The position numbers were made by a program, and so were the translations under genes. Below are positions 16,884-23,813 of a DNA stretch of 51,921 bases, one piece after another. Origin of the DNA: Firmicutes bacterium CAG:882. Lineage in GTDB: Bacteria > Bacillota > Clostridia > Lachnospirales > Lachnospiraceae. The notes below the pieces were generated by a model. That model was given only the letters and a program-made list of their open reading frames with translations. It made no database searches and was not told the DNA's origin. Position 1 is the first letter of the stretch. Each line of letters begins with the position of its first letter. The stretch lies in the NCBI GenBank assembly GCA_000435595.1, contig FR895411.1, positions 1-51,921 on the forward strand, written 5' to 3'.

Positions 16884-18185
16884 ATGATGAACAATTTTTC
16901 GGTGTACGAATTGCTGTGGCTGTTTTTTATCTATTCATTTTTTGGCTGGCTGTTTGAGACAACCTATGCGGCATTAAGACAGAAGCATTTTGTCAACAGA
17001 GGCCTTGTCAGCGGACCGCTGTGCATTGTGTACGGAATCGGTGCGGTGTTAATGACAGTGGGTCTGCAGGAGCTTACGGGGGTGTGGCTTTTCATCTTTG
17101 CGACGGTGTATGCGGCGGCAACAGAGTTTGCAGCGGGAAAGATAATTGAGAGGGTGTATCACGAAAGATGGTGGAATTACAGTAACATTAAATGGAATCT
17201 TGATGGATATATATGCGTTCCGTTCTCACTCATCAAGGGTGCATTGGGATTCGTGGTTGTCAGATTCGGAAACAGGCTGTTGTTAAACCTCGTGAACAGG
17301 CTTCCGCAGCTCTTGGTTCATATAGTTTTGATAGTATTTATTGCGATGCTCTGTGTCGATGTCATTGCCTCATATATTCTTGCAAAGGGCAAAAGCAGAC
17401 ACCCTGAGAGATGGGAGGAGGCAAATGACGCGATAGCCTCCGTAGGACACAGGATGGCGAGAGCAATCGACCGCGGAATGCAGAGGCGGATACATAAGGC
17501 GTATCCGAAGGCTGCCAAGGTAGAGACGGCACCGAGGGATAAGAACGTGTTTGCACAGGGCTGTGATTTCTATAAGGTGGTAATGCTTTTCTTTATAGGT
17601 GCATTTCTTGGAGATATAACGGAAACCATATTCTGCCGGATAACTGCCGGAGTATGGATGAGCCGGAGCAGTGTGGTATGGGGACCGTTCAGTATTGTCT
17701 GGGGACTTGCGATAGCGGCAGCCACCGCAATGTTGTATAAATACCGTAATAAGAGCGATGGCTTTCTGTTCATGGTCGGCACACTCCTTGGAGGTGCTTA
17801 CGAGTATCTTTGCAGCGTGTTCACGGAGATTGTGTTCGGAAAAGTGTTCTGGGATTACAGCAAAATCCCTTTTAATCTTGGAGGAAGAATCAATCTTCTG
17901 TACTGCTTCTTCTGGGGAATAGCAGCGGTTGTGTGGTTCAAGCTGCTATATCCGAAGATGTCGGCACTTATTGAGAAGATACCTGTTTTGGCTGGCAAGA
18001 TTGCAACCTGGCTTCTCATCGTATTTATGCTGTGTAACATGGTTGCGTCGGGGCTTGCCCTTATAAGGTATGATGAGAGAGAAAAAGGCGTGGAAGCGAC
18101 AGCCAAATGGCAGGTGTGGATGGACGAGCATTATGATGATGCCGTGATGGAAAAGATATATCCTAATGCCAAGACAGTCAAATAG
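16884..18185 (+). CDS. Membrane protein with two tandem CmpB-type (PF06541-like) domains
   Basis: A 433-residue multi-spanning protein annotated in relatives as a putative ABC-transporter type IV. Two copies of one domain are visible. Copy 1 (about 8-140) has FFGWLFETTYAAL, RGLVSGPLCIVYGIG and WWNYSNIKWNLDGYICV. Copy 2 (about 228-360) has FLGDITETIFCRI, SSVVWGPFSIVWGLA, EYLCSVFTEIVFG and FWDYSKIPFNLGGRINL. A short cytoplasmic linker separates them. Function is unknown and no ATPase gene is adjacent. GGGAGGAAC precedes the start. It follows yhaN by 37 bp and may share its transcript. Confidence 0.75.
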   Translation: MMNNFSVYELLWLFFIYSFFGWLFETTYAALRQKHFVNRGLVSGPLCIVYGIGAVLMTVGLQELTGVWLFIFATVYAAATEFAAGKIIERVYHERWWNYSNIKWNLDGYICVPFSLIKGALGFVVVRFGNRLLLNLVNRLPQLLVHIVLIVFIAMLCVDVIASYILAKGKSRHPERWEEANDAIASVGHRMARAIDRGMQRRIHKAYPKAAKVETAPRDKNVFAQGCDFYKVVMLFFIGAFLGDITETIFCRITAGVWMSRSSVVWGPFSIVWGLAIAAATAMLYKYRNKSDGFLFMVGTLLGGAYEYLCSVFTEIVFGKVFWDYSKIPFNLGGRINLLYCFFWGIAAVVWFKLLYPKMSALIEKIPVLAGKIATWLLIVFMLCNMVASGLALIRYDEREKGVEATAKWQVWMDEHYDDAVMEKIYPNAKTVK

Positions 18186-18230
18186 TATGTCTTGTTTTAT
18201 GAAAATGTAATATCTGTTTTGGCAGGAATG

Positions 18231-18246
18231 TGGTATACTTATACCA
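18231..18246 (+). promoter_or_regulatory. Extended -10 promoter with a palindrome
   Basis: TGGTATACT is an extended -10 element before the DUF308-like gene. It lies within the dyad GGTATACTTATACC, which could be an operator. No good -35 hexamer is seen. Confidence 0.4.
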
Positions 18247-18311
18247 TATTCAGAAAATTTAAGGCAGAACAGACATGAATGTAGAATGTATCTGCGGAAA
18301 TGGAGGAGAAT

Positions 18312-18845
18312 ATGAATTTATTTGAAAAAATCCGTAAGGATGTTGTGTGGTCATCAATCGCATATCTGATACTTGGTTTTGTGCTTCTCATCAAGCCGGG
18401 AACGGCACTTGTAACGGTAGTGCATATTCTTGCGATTGTAGCGGCAGTCATGGGTGTTGTATCGCTTGTATCGTATTTTAAGGACAAGTACGGCGTCGGA
18501 AACGGCGGAGTCATTAAAGGAATAGTTTATTTTGTCATTGCGGCATTCCTGTACTTCGGAGCAGGAGTTATCATATCAATTGTACCGTTTATATTGGGAA
18601 TATTGATTGTCATAAGCGGAATCGTCAAGCTTCAGGAGGCACTTGGTATGATGAAATACAGAGCGGACGGAAGCATAACAGTACTTGTAATCTCCGTACT
18701 GAGTCTTGTTTTTGGTGTGCTAATTCTTATCAATCCGTTCGGAACAGCGGAGCTTTTGTTCAGAATAATCGGTATTGCGCTTATATACAACGGAGTATCT
18801 GACCTGCTCACGGTATTTTATTTTTCTAAAAAAACAAGATATTAA
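18312..18845 (+). CDS. HdeD/DUF308-like small membrane protein
   Basis: A 177-residue protein made of about six short hydrophobic helices in pairs (for example SSIAYLILGFVLLIKPG and VISVLSLVFGVLILINPFG), the repeating pattern of the HdeD/DUF308 family. In enterobacteria HdeD is linked to acid resistance, but in Firmicutes the role is unknown. An ATG at 18300 would add four residues and contains the GGAGGAG ribosome site, so the ATG at 18312 is preferred even though its spacing is short. It stands between two genes with separate promoters. Confidence 0.75.
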   Translation: MNLFEKIRKDVVWSSIAYLILGFVLLIKPGTALVTVVHILAIVAAVMGVVSLVSYFKDKYGVGNGGVIKGIVYFVIAAFLYFGAGVIISIVPFILGILIVISGIVKLQEALGMMKYRADGSITVLVISVLSLVFGVLILINPFGTAELLFRIIGIALIYNGVSDLLTVFYFSKKTRY

Positions 18846-18857
18846 TTGAGAAAATAC

Positions 18858-18888
18858 TTGAACCTAAACCTGACTTTAGTGTTATACT
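18858..18888 (+). promoter_or_regulatory. MerR-type promoter (19-bp spacer) before the ECF gene
   Basis: TTGAAC (18858-18863) and TATACT (18883-18888) are 19 bp apart, the overlong spacing typical of MerR-activated promoters. The spacer holds the dyad CTAAA-N6-TTTAG. The regulator is not identified; the MerR gene at 20677 is a candidate, but its own operator has a different dyad. Confidence 0.45.
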
Positions 18889-18928
18889 TCTATGGGGCAT
18901 GAGGGGAAAGCTTGGGAGGAGATAATTT

Positions 18929-19507
18929 ATGAACAATGTAAAAAAAATAGCCGTTACGGCGATGCTGTTTGCGGTGGGAATTGTGCTTCCGTTTATTACG
19001 GGACAGATACCTGCAATAGGAAGAATGCTTCTTCCGATGCACATTCCGGTGCTTCTGTGCGGATTTATCGTCGGCTGGCAGTACGGTGCAGCTATAGGAT
19101 TTTTACTTCCGATTGTGAGAAGCCTGTTATTCGGAATGCCGCCTATATATCCGACAGCACTTGCGATGGCCTTCGAGATGGCTATGTACGGCTTTATGAG
19201 CGGCTTTTTGTACAGCCATGCAAAGTGGCAGTGTACTAAGATGCTATATATCTCTCTTGTGGCAGCAATGCTTGCGGGAAGATTGGTATGGGCTGTTGCT
19301 ATGGTAGTGCTTCTCGGAGTCGGTGGGAATATGTTCACATGGAATGCATTCATCTCCGGAGCATTTTTAAATGCAGTACCGGGAATTGTTGTGCAGTTAA
19401 TTCTTATTCCTGCAATAATGGTTGCATTAAAGCGTGCCAAGGTTGTTCCCTTCAGTATAGGAAACGAGAACAAGGAGACGGCTTCACGCAAGGTCACACA
19501 GAAATAG
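18929..19507 (+). CDS. ECF transporter S component, substrate unknown
   Basis: A substrate-binding membrane subunit of an energy-coupling-factor vitamin or micronutrient importer, 192 residues with about six helices. The N-terminal AVTAMLFAVGIVLPF and LLPMHIPVLLCGFIVGWQYGA-type segment (split by a helix turn) are characteristic of S components. No EcfA or EcfT genes are present here, so it would use a shared group II module encoded elsewhere. No vitamin riboswitch is visible in the 80-bp leader. The next gene, 9 bp downstream, is a small nucleoside-kinase-like protein, hinting at a nucleoside-like or vitamin substrate trapped by phosphorylation; that is inference. Confidence 0.82.
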   Translation: MNNVKKIAVTAMLFAVGIVLPFITGQIPAIGRMLLPMHIPVLLCGFIVGWQYGAAIGFLLPIVRSLLFGMPPIYPTALAMAFEMAMYGFMSGFLYSHAKWQCTKMLYISLVAAMLAGRLVWAVAMVVLLGVGGNMFTWNAFISGAFLNAVPGIVVQLILIPAIMVALKRAKVVPFSIGNENKETASRKVTQK

Positions 19508-19516
19508 CGGATTGAT

Positions 19517-20137
19517 ATGAATGATTCGGTAAAAGATATAATTTTACGGCTTAAAGCGGCGGAAAAGAATTACGGGCGCATACTGCTTGTGATAGACGGC
19601 AGATGCGGTGCAGGAAAGACAACTTTGGCATCACGGATAAGTGAAGAGCTTCTTTGCAGTGTATTTCACATGGATGACTTTTACCTGCCGGCGGCAGAAC
19701 AGACTGATGAGCGTATGAAGGAACCGGGCGGAAATATCAATTTTGACAGATTTTTGTCAGAGGTAATAAAACCGCTTGAAAGCGGTGATACTGTTGCGTA
19801 CAGACCATTCGTATGCCGTAATCAGGCGTATGCTGACACAAAGCTGATGCCGGCAGAAAGAATTAATATCATAGAAGGTACATATTCCTGCCATCCGAGG
19901 CTTCGCGGAGCGTATGAAAGCTTGTGCGGACATGAAGCAGCGACAGGTTCAATGAAGCTTATCAGGATATTTCTTGACATTGACTGCAGAAAACAGATTG
20001 AGCGGCTCAGAACACGCGTCGGAGAACAGAGACTTAAGATGTTTGAGGACAAATGGATTCCGAGAGAAGAAGAATACTTTAAGCTATGCTCGGTCAGAGA
20101 GTATTGCAAAAATGTAATATGGGAGTGGGAAAGATGA
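19517..20137 (+). CDS. Uridine-kinase-like P-loop kinase
   Basis: A 206-residue P-loop protein of the uridine kinase/phosphoribulokinase-like group. Walker A GRCGAGKTT lies at 28-36, followed by FHMDDFYLP, the acidic substrate site typical of uridine and pantothenate-type kinases, and IIEGTYSCHP near 115. The LID-like segment RIFLDIDCRKQIERLRTR is also present. Similar genes are often called adenylate kinase or uridine kinase family; the substrate is not known. It lies between an ECF S component and a GNAT gene and overlaps the latter by ATGA. Confidence 0.78.
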   Translation: MNDSVKDIILRLKAAEKNYGRILLVIDGRCGAGKTTLASRISEELLCSVFHMDDFYLPAAEQTDERMKEPGGNINFDRFLSEVIKPLESGDTVAYRPFVCRNQAYADTKLMPAERINIIEGTYSCHPRLRGAYESLCGHEAATGSMKLIRIFLDIDCRKQIERLRTRVGEQRLKMFEDKWIPREEEYFKLCSVREYCKNVIWEWER

Positions 20138-20604
20138 ATATTCGCAGGGCTGAGAAAAAAGATATTGACAGGATAAACGAGCTTTTAGGGCAGGTGCTTG
20201 AGATTCATGCACAGATAAGACCGGATATATTTATACCCGGCACGACAAAGTACACGAATGAAGAGCTTACCGTGATGCTCGCAGATGACGATAAACCTAT
20301 ATATGTCGCCGTCAATGAGGCGGACAAGGTCTTAGGCTATGCTTTCTGTGCGATAAGGAATCAGCCTTTTTCCAACAATATGGTTCAGTTTAAGTCGTTG
20401 TTCATAGACGACCTGTGTGTGGATGCCGACACAAGAGGAATGCATGTCGGAAGTGCACTCTTTGAACATGTCAAGGCGGAGGCAGAGCGGCTCGGCTGCT
20501 ATGAGGTGACGCTCAATGTGTGGGAGGGCAACGACAGTGCAAGACATTTCTATGAGAAGATGGGCTTGAAGCCTAAGGAAACCATGATGGAGTATATTCT
20601 CTGA
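20134..20604 (+). CDS. GNAT-family N-acetyltransferase
   Basis: A 156-residue acetyl-CoA-dependent N-acetyltransferase. The acetyl-CoA loop is DDLCVDADTRGMHVGSALF (about 92-110), and the C-terminal NVWEGNDSARHFYEKMGL motif is classic for GNATs. The ATG overlaps the stop of the kinase gene (ATGA), indicating translational coupling; an in-frame ATG 48 bp upstream lies inside the kinase gene and is rejected. The substrate is unknown. Confidence 0.9.
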   Translation: MNIRRAEKKDIDRINELLGQVLEIHAQIRPDIFIPGTTKYTNEELTVMLADDDKPIYVAVNEADKVLGYAFCAIRNQPFSNNMVQFKSLFIDDLCVDADTRGMHVGSALFEHVKAEAERLGCYEVTLNVWEGNDSARHFYEKMGLKPKETMMEYIL

Positions 20605-20623
20605 AAATTTTTCAAAAAACTTC

Positions 20624-20654
20624 TTGACCTTACAGGGCACTGTAATGGTGTAAT
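20624..20654 (+). promoter_or_regulatory. MerR-type autoregulatory promoter/operator
   Basis: TTGACC and TGTAAT are spaced by 19 bp. The spacer contains the perfect dyad TTACAG-GGCA-CTGTAA (20630-20645). This is the textbook layout for MerR regulators that untwist an overlong spacer. It sits directly before the MerR gene at 20677. Confidence 0.8.
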
Positions 20655-20676
20655 TGCTCTGTAAGGAGGAGACGAT

Positions 20677-21531
20677 ATGACAATCAAAGAATTTTCAAAG
20701 CTGTGTAATTGTACAACGCAGACATTAAGATATTACGATCACGTCAATCTGCTGAAGCCGGCGAAAGTGGATGACTGGACGGGATACCGCTATTATTCCG
20801 AGGAGCAGGCACTTTTGTATGTGAAAATCAAGAGCTTTCAGGAGGCGGACTTCACAATAGAGGAGATAAAAAGCCTGCTCGACAAGGACGATGGGCAAAT
20901 TTATGCCGCTTTTGAGGAAAAAATAGCCGCGCAGGAGGAAAAACTCAACAAAATCAGACAAATACAACAGTCATATCGCATTGAAGTCATGAATATGGAG
21001 AAAGCAGTCGAGCAGTTCGTTGAGAGGATGAATGAGGATGCAAGACAGTACAATCCGACAGAGGAGTTCGGAATTGACAAGGAGTATTATGAGAAGCTGC
21101 TTGTCAGGTTCAACGACATGATTCACAATGCTTCGTACATCAAAGAGACACATGGCGCTGCTGTATCGGAGCCTGTATTTGAGTACAGCCGTTATCGGGA
21201 TGAGGACACTGCCGAGGATGAGAACAGGGATATGGAAGAACAGGACGAGATATCACCGCTTCAGAATCCGAATTACACCATAACCGACGAGTATCATAAT
21301 TGGAACTATATAAAAGAAATAATTGATAATTTCTCAGGACTTGAGGAGAACACAGAGTATAACTTCTATCTCGAAGTTGAAGGCAAAAAAGGCAATAATC
21401 TCATATTCTGCTTTATACTGATGCAGCTTGCAGAGGACAAGAACCAAGGAAAGAAGCTTATTACTCCATCCTGCAATATGAGCCCGTCGACGGATGGAAA
21501 GAATCACCTATATATCCTTAAAAGAAAATAA
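20677..21531 (+). CDS. MerR-family transcriptional regulator
   Basis: A 284-residue regulator. Residues 1-70 form the MerR winged helix (IKEFSKLCNCTTQTLRYYDH, then GYRYYSEEQ). A long coiled coil spans about 75-125. The C-terminal part (about 130-284) is acidic in the middle and not recognised; it has no evident GyrI motif or cysteine metal site. AAGGAGGAG precedes the ATG. The promoter has a 19-bp spacer with a perfect dyad, so autoregulation is likely. The stop codon lies within the stem of a family B hairpin. Confidence 0.85.
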   Translation: MTIKEFSKLCNCTTQTLRYYDHVNLLKPAKVDDWTGYRYYSEEQALLYVKIKSFQEADFTIEEIKSLLDKDDGQIYAAFEEKIAAQEEKLNKIRQIQQSYRIEVMNMEKAVEQFVERMNEDARQYNPTEEFGIDKEYYEKLLVRFNDMIHNASYIKETHGAAVSEPVFEYSRYRDEDTAEDENRDMEEQDEISPLQNPNYTITDEYHNWNYIKEIIDNFSGLEENTEYNFYLEVEGKKGNNLIFCFILMQLAEDKNQGKKLITPSCNMSPSTDGKNHLYILKRK

Positions 21532-21618
21532 AAATCCATGGTATTTAACACGATTTAATGGACTATGAAGCTTATCGCAATGTTTAGTCCATGTAAGTGG
21601 TAAATACCATGGATTTTT
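21530..21618. terminator. Family B repeat acting as a two-way terminator
   Basis: The 18-bp arms AAAAATCCATGGTATTTA (21530-21547) and TAAATACCATGGATTTTT (21601-21618) are perfectly complementary. Inside is a second stem, GGACTA with TAGTCC, around GCTTATCGCAATGT. It lies between convergent genes (MerR and pyrG) and has T-tracts on both strands. The inner motif matches the copy at 205-360, while the arms do not. Confidence 0.8.
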
Positions 21619-21648
21619 AATTTGACGTTCGTTATTATTCTTTATAAA

Positions 21649-23265
21649 TTATAATTCTTTATCCTGCTCCTGCTTTGCAAGTGCCGCCTCTATGAATCCA
21701 CGGAACAGCGGATGCGGTCTGTTAGGACGTGACTTGAACTCAGGGTGCGCCTGTGTTCCGATGAACCATGGATGGTCTTTTAATTCAACCATCTCCACTA
21801 TTCTTCCGTCAGGAGATATTCCTGAGAGCAGCATGCCGTTTTCGGTGAGTACGGTACGGAAATCATTGTTGACCTCATATCTGTGGCGGTGCCTTTCGTG
21901 GATTTCTTTACTGCCATAGAGAGCATAAGCCTTAGAGCTATCGTCAAGGATACAAGGATATGACCCCAGTCTTAAGGTTCCGCCGATGTCGTCGATTCCC
22001 TCCTGATCAGGCATGAGATGAATGACAGGATGTGTGGTGCCCGGAAGGAATTCCACACTGTGGGCATCATTGTAACCGATAACGTCTCTTGTAAATTCAA
22101 CTATTGTGAGCTGCATTCCGAGGCAGAGACCGAGAAAAGGAATCTTGTTCTCGCGGGCATATCGGATTGACTGAATCATTCCCTCAATTCCTCTGTCACC
22201 AAAACCGCCGGGTACGATGATTCCCGATACATCTCCAAGCATTTCTGCAGCATTATCAGCGGTTACTTTTTCTGAATCTATCCATTTAATATTGACGGAT
22301 ACGCTGTTTGCGATGCCACCGTGCTTCAATGACTCGACAACACTGATGTAAGCGTCATGAAGCTGTGTGTATTTTCCGACGAGGGCAACAGATACCTCGC
22401 CCTTAGGGTGCTTGAGCGCAGAACACATGGCTTTCCAGTCAGTGAGGTCAGGCTCAGGGCAGGGAAGACCGAGACATTCACATGCTACCTGTGCGAGATG
22501 CTCTTCCTCCATCGCAAGAGGAGCCTCATAGAGATATTCAACGTCGAGGTTCTGAAGTACATGCGAGCTTGGAACATTGCAGAAGAGGGCAATCTTGTCC
22601 TTGATGCCCTTGTCAAGCGGGTACTCCGAGCGGCAGACGATGATGTCGGGCTGGATTCCCATTCCCTGAAGTTCCTTTACACTTGCCTGTGTTGGCTTGG
22701 TTTTCATCTCGCCTGATGATTTGAGATAAGGGATTAATGTTACATGAAGGAATATGGCGTTCTCTTTTCCGACCTCATGCTGGAACTGGCGAAGGGCTTC
22801 AAGGAAAGGCTGGCTCTCGATATCACCAACCGTTCCGCCGATTTCAACAATCGCAATCTTTGTCTCATCGCTTGTATAGTCGCGGAAAAGGCGGCTCTTA
22901 ATCTCGTTGGTGATGTGAGGGATAACCTGAACGGTTCCTCCGCCGAAATCTCCGCGGCGCTCTTTTGAAAGTACCGACCAGTATACTTTTCCGGATGTAA
23001 CATTGGAATTCTTTCCAAGGCTCTCATCTATAAAGCGCTCATAGTGTCCGAGGTCAAGATCCGTCTCAGCTCCGTCGTCCGTTACAAACACCTCCCCGTG
23101 CTGAATAGGATTCATTGTTCCCGGGTCAATGTTGATATAAGGGTCGAACTTCTGCATTGTTACTGAATAGCCTCTCGCCTTCAAGAGACGGCCGAGTGAT
23201 GCTGCGGTGATACCTTTGCCAAGACCTGATACTACACCGCCTGTTACAAAAACGTACTTTACCAT
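21649..23265 (-). CDS. pyrG: CTP synthase
   Basis: Converts UTP, ATP and glutamine to CTP, the last step of pyrimidine nucleotide synthesis; cytosolic. The 538 residues are full length. The N-terminal synthetase domain begins KYVFVTGGVVSGLGKGI. The C-terminal class I glutamine amidotransferase domain has the nucleophile in GLCLGMQ (Cys381) and the QAHPEF histidine/glutamate pair. ACGGAGG precedes the ATG. No G-rich initial transcribed sequence or attenuator like that of Bacillus pyrG is evident in the leader; instead a family C repeat lies 70-130 nt upstream. Confidence 0.97.
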   Translation of the reverse strand: MVKYVFVTGGVVSGLGKGITAASLGRLLKARGYSVTMQKFDPYINIDPGTMNPIQHGEVFVTDDGAETDLDLGHYERFIDESLGKNSNVTSGKVYWSVLSKERRGDFGGGTVQVIPHITNEIKSRLFRDYTSDETKIAIVEIGGTVGDIESQPFLEALRQFQHEVGKENAIFLHVTLIPYLKSSGEMKTKPTQASVKELQGMGIQPDIIVCRSEYPLDKGIKDKIALFCNVPSSHVLQNLDVEYLYEAPLAMEEEHLAQVACECLGLPCPEPDLTDWKAMCSALKHPKGEVSVALVGKYTQLHDAYISVVESLKHGGIANSVSVNIKWIDSEKVTADNAAEMLGDVSGIIVPGGFGDRGIEGMIQSIRYARENKIPFLGLCLGMQLTIVEFTRDVIGYNDAHSVEFLPGTTHPVIHLMPDQEGIDDIGGTLRLGSYPCILDDSSKAYALYGSKEIHERHRHRYEVNNDFRTVLTENGMLLSGISPDGRIVEMVELKDHPWFIGTQAHPEFKSRPNRPHPLFRGFIEAALAKQEQDKEL

Positions 23266-23335
23266 GACGAACCTCCGTATATTTTAAGTTGTATTTTTAA
23301 AAACAATATTCTACATTCTACTACAAACTTATTTT

Positions 23336-23395
23336 GAACGCAGGATAAGCAAAGCGACTGCGTTCATGAGCAAGTAGCGAAAGCGGATTGCGAAT
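23336..23395 (+). repeat. Family C repeat, copy 2
   Basis: A hairpin GAACGCAG/CTGCGTTC around GATAAGCAAAGCGA is followed by ATGAGCAAGTAGC and GAAAGCGGATTGCGAAT. The latter segment matches the copy at 13092; the hairpin arms do not. Confidence 0.6.
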
Positions 23396-23432
23396 GTCTG
23401 CTTTACTTTTTTGACATCTGAATCCTTTTTTT
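23385..23432 (+). terminator. Orphan plus-strand terminator
   Basis: GGATT and ATGTC pair in order with GACAT and AATCC, followed by TTTTTTT. No plus-strand gene lies upstream within 1.7 kb, which suggests a short plus-strand RNA or a terminator carried by the repeat. Confidence 0.55.
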
Positions 23433-23487
23433 AAAAAAATTAAGGTCACAAAAACGCATACTATATGTATGCTGCTTCTGCGACCTT
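23433..23487 (-). terminator. Terminator on the minus strand after the DUF1846 gene
   Basis: On the minus strand a 14-bp stem (AAGGTCGCAGAAGC with GTTTTTGTGACCTT, three G-T pairs) encloses a GCATAC/GTATGC hairpin and is followed by AATTTTTTT. It is about 330 nt past the stop codon, beyond a family D repeat. Confidence 0.65.
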
Positions 23488-23517
23488 GCAGTGACGATAT
23501 TCATTTAACATATAAAT

Positions 23518-23725
23518 ATGATGTTGAGGTCAAAAGGTATTTTGCCCTCAATGATATCGAATTGCTCCGCACTGCGTGCTCCCACAATTCTCAAAAACAT
23601 TCGTAATTCGCACATTTTTCTATGAAAAATGGCTTCTTACTCATATTTTTGGCGGGTCACAATGTCAAAAATCCTCACGCAAGCAAGCTTGCATCGGACT
23701 TCTGACCTTTTGACCCTGATATCAT
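23518..23725. repeat. Family D repeat (about 208 bp) with terminal inverted repeats
   Basis: The ends are inverted repeats sharing GGTCAAAAGGT (23528-23538 and 23705-23715) with weaker ATGATRTY extensions. Inside are hairpins AATTG...CAATT enclosing GCACTGCGTGC, CATTTTTCTATGAAAAATG, and GCAAGCAAGCTTGC. On the minus strand a segment resembles the conserved part of family C (ATGAGTAAGAAGC, then GCGAATTACGAATG). No transposase is encoded. Confidence 0.6.
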
Positions 23726-23813
23726 AAATATTAAATACTAAATAGAAAAAAGTCAAACAAATATTGTAATTTTTATACTAAAAATTTTTGGCCGGGACAG
23801 ATGACGGTGAATG

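Larger units (their letters stand above)
23266..23813. other. Intergenic region with two repeat families and two terminators
   Basis: No gene is seen. In order: an AT-rich pyrG leader, a family C repeat (23336-23395), a plus-strand intrinsic terminator with no plus-strand gene before it (23385-23432), a minus-strand terminator (23433-23487) and a family D repeat (23518-23725). Small open frames here are unsupported. Confidence 0.6.

Noticed and set aside
23266..23340. Bacillus-like pyrG attenuation by reiterative G addition
   Set aside because: The leader lacks the GGGC initial sequence and a terminator directly before the gene on the minus strand.
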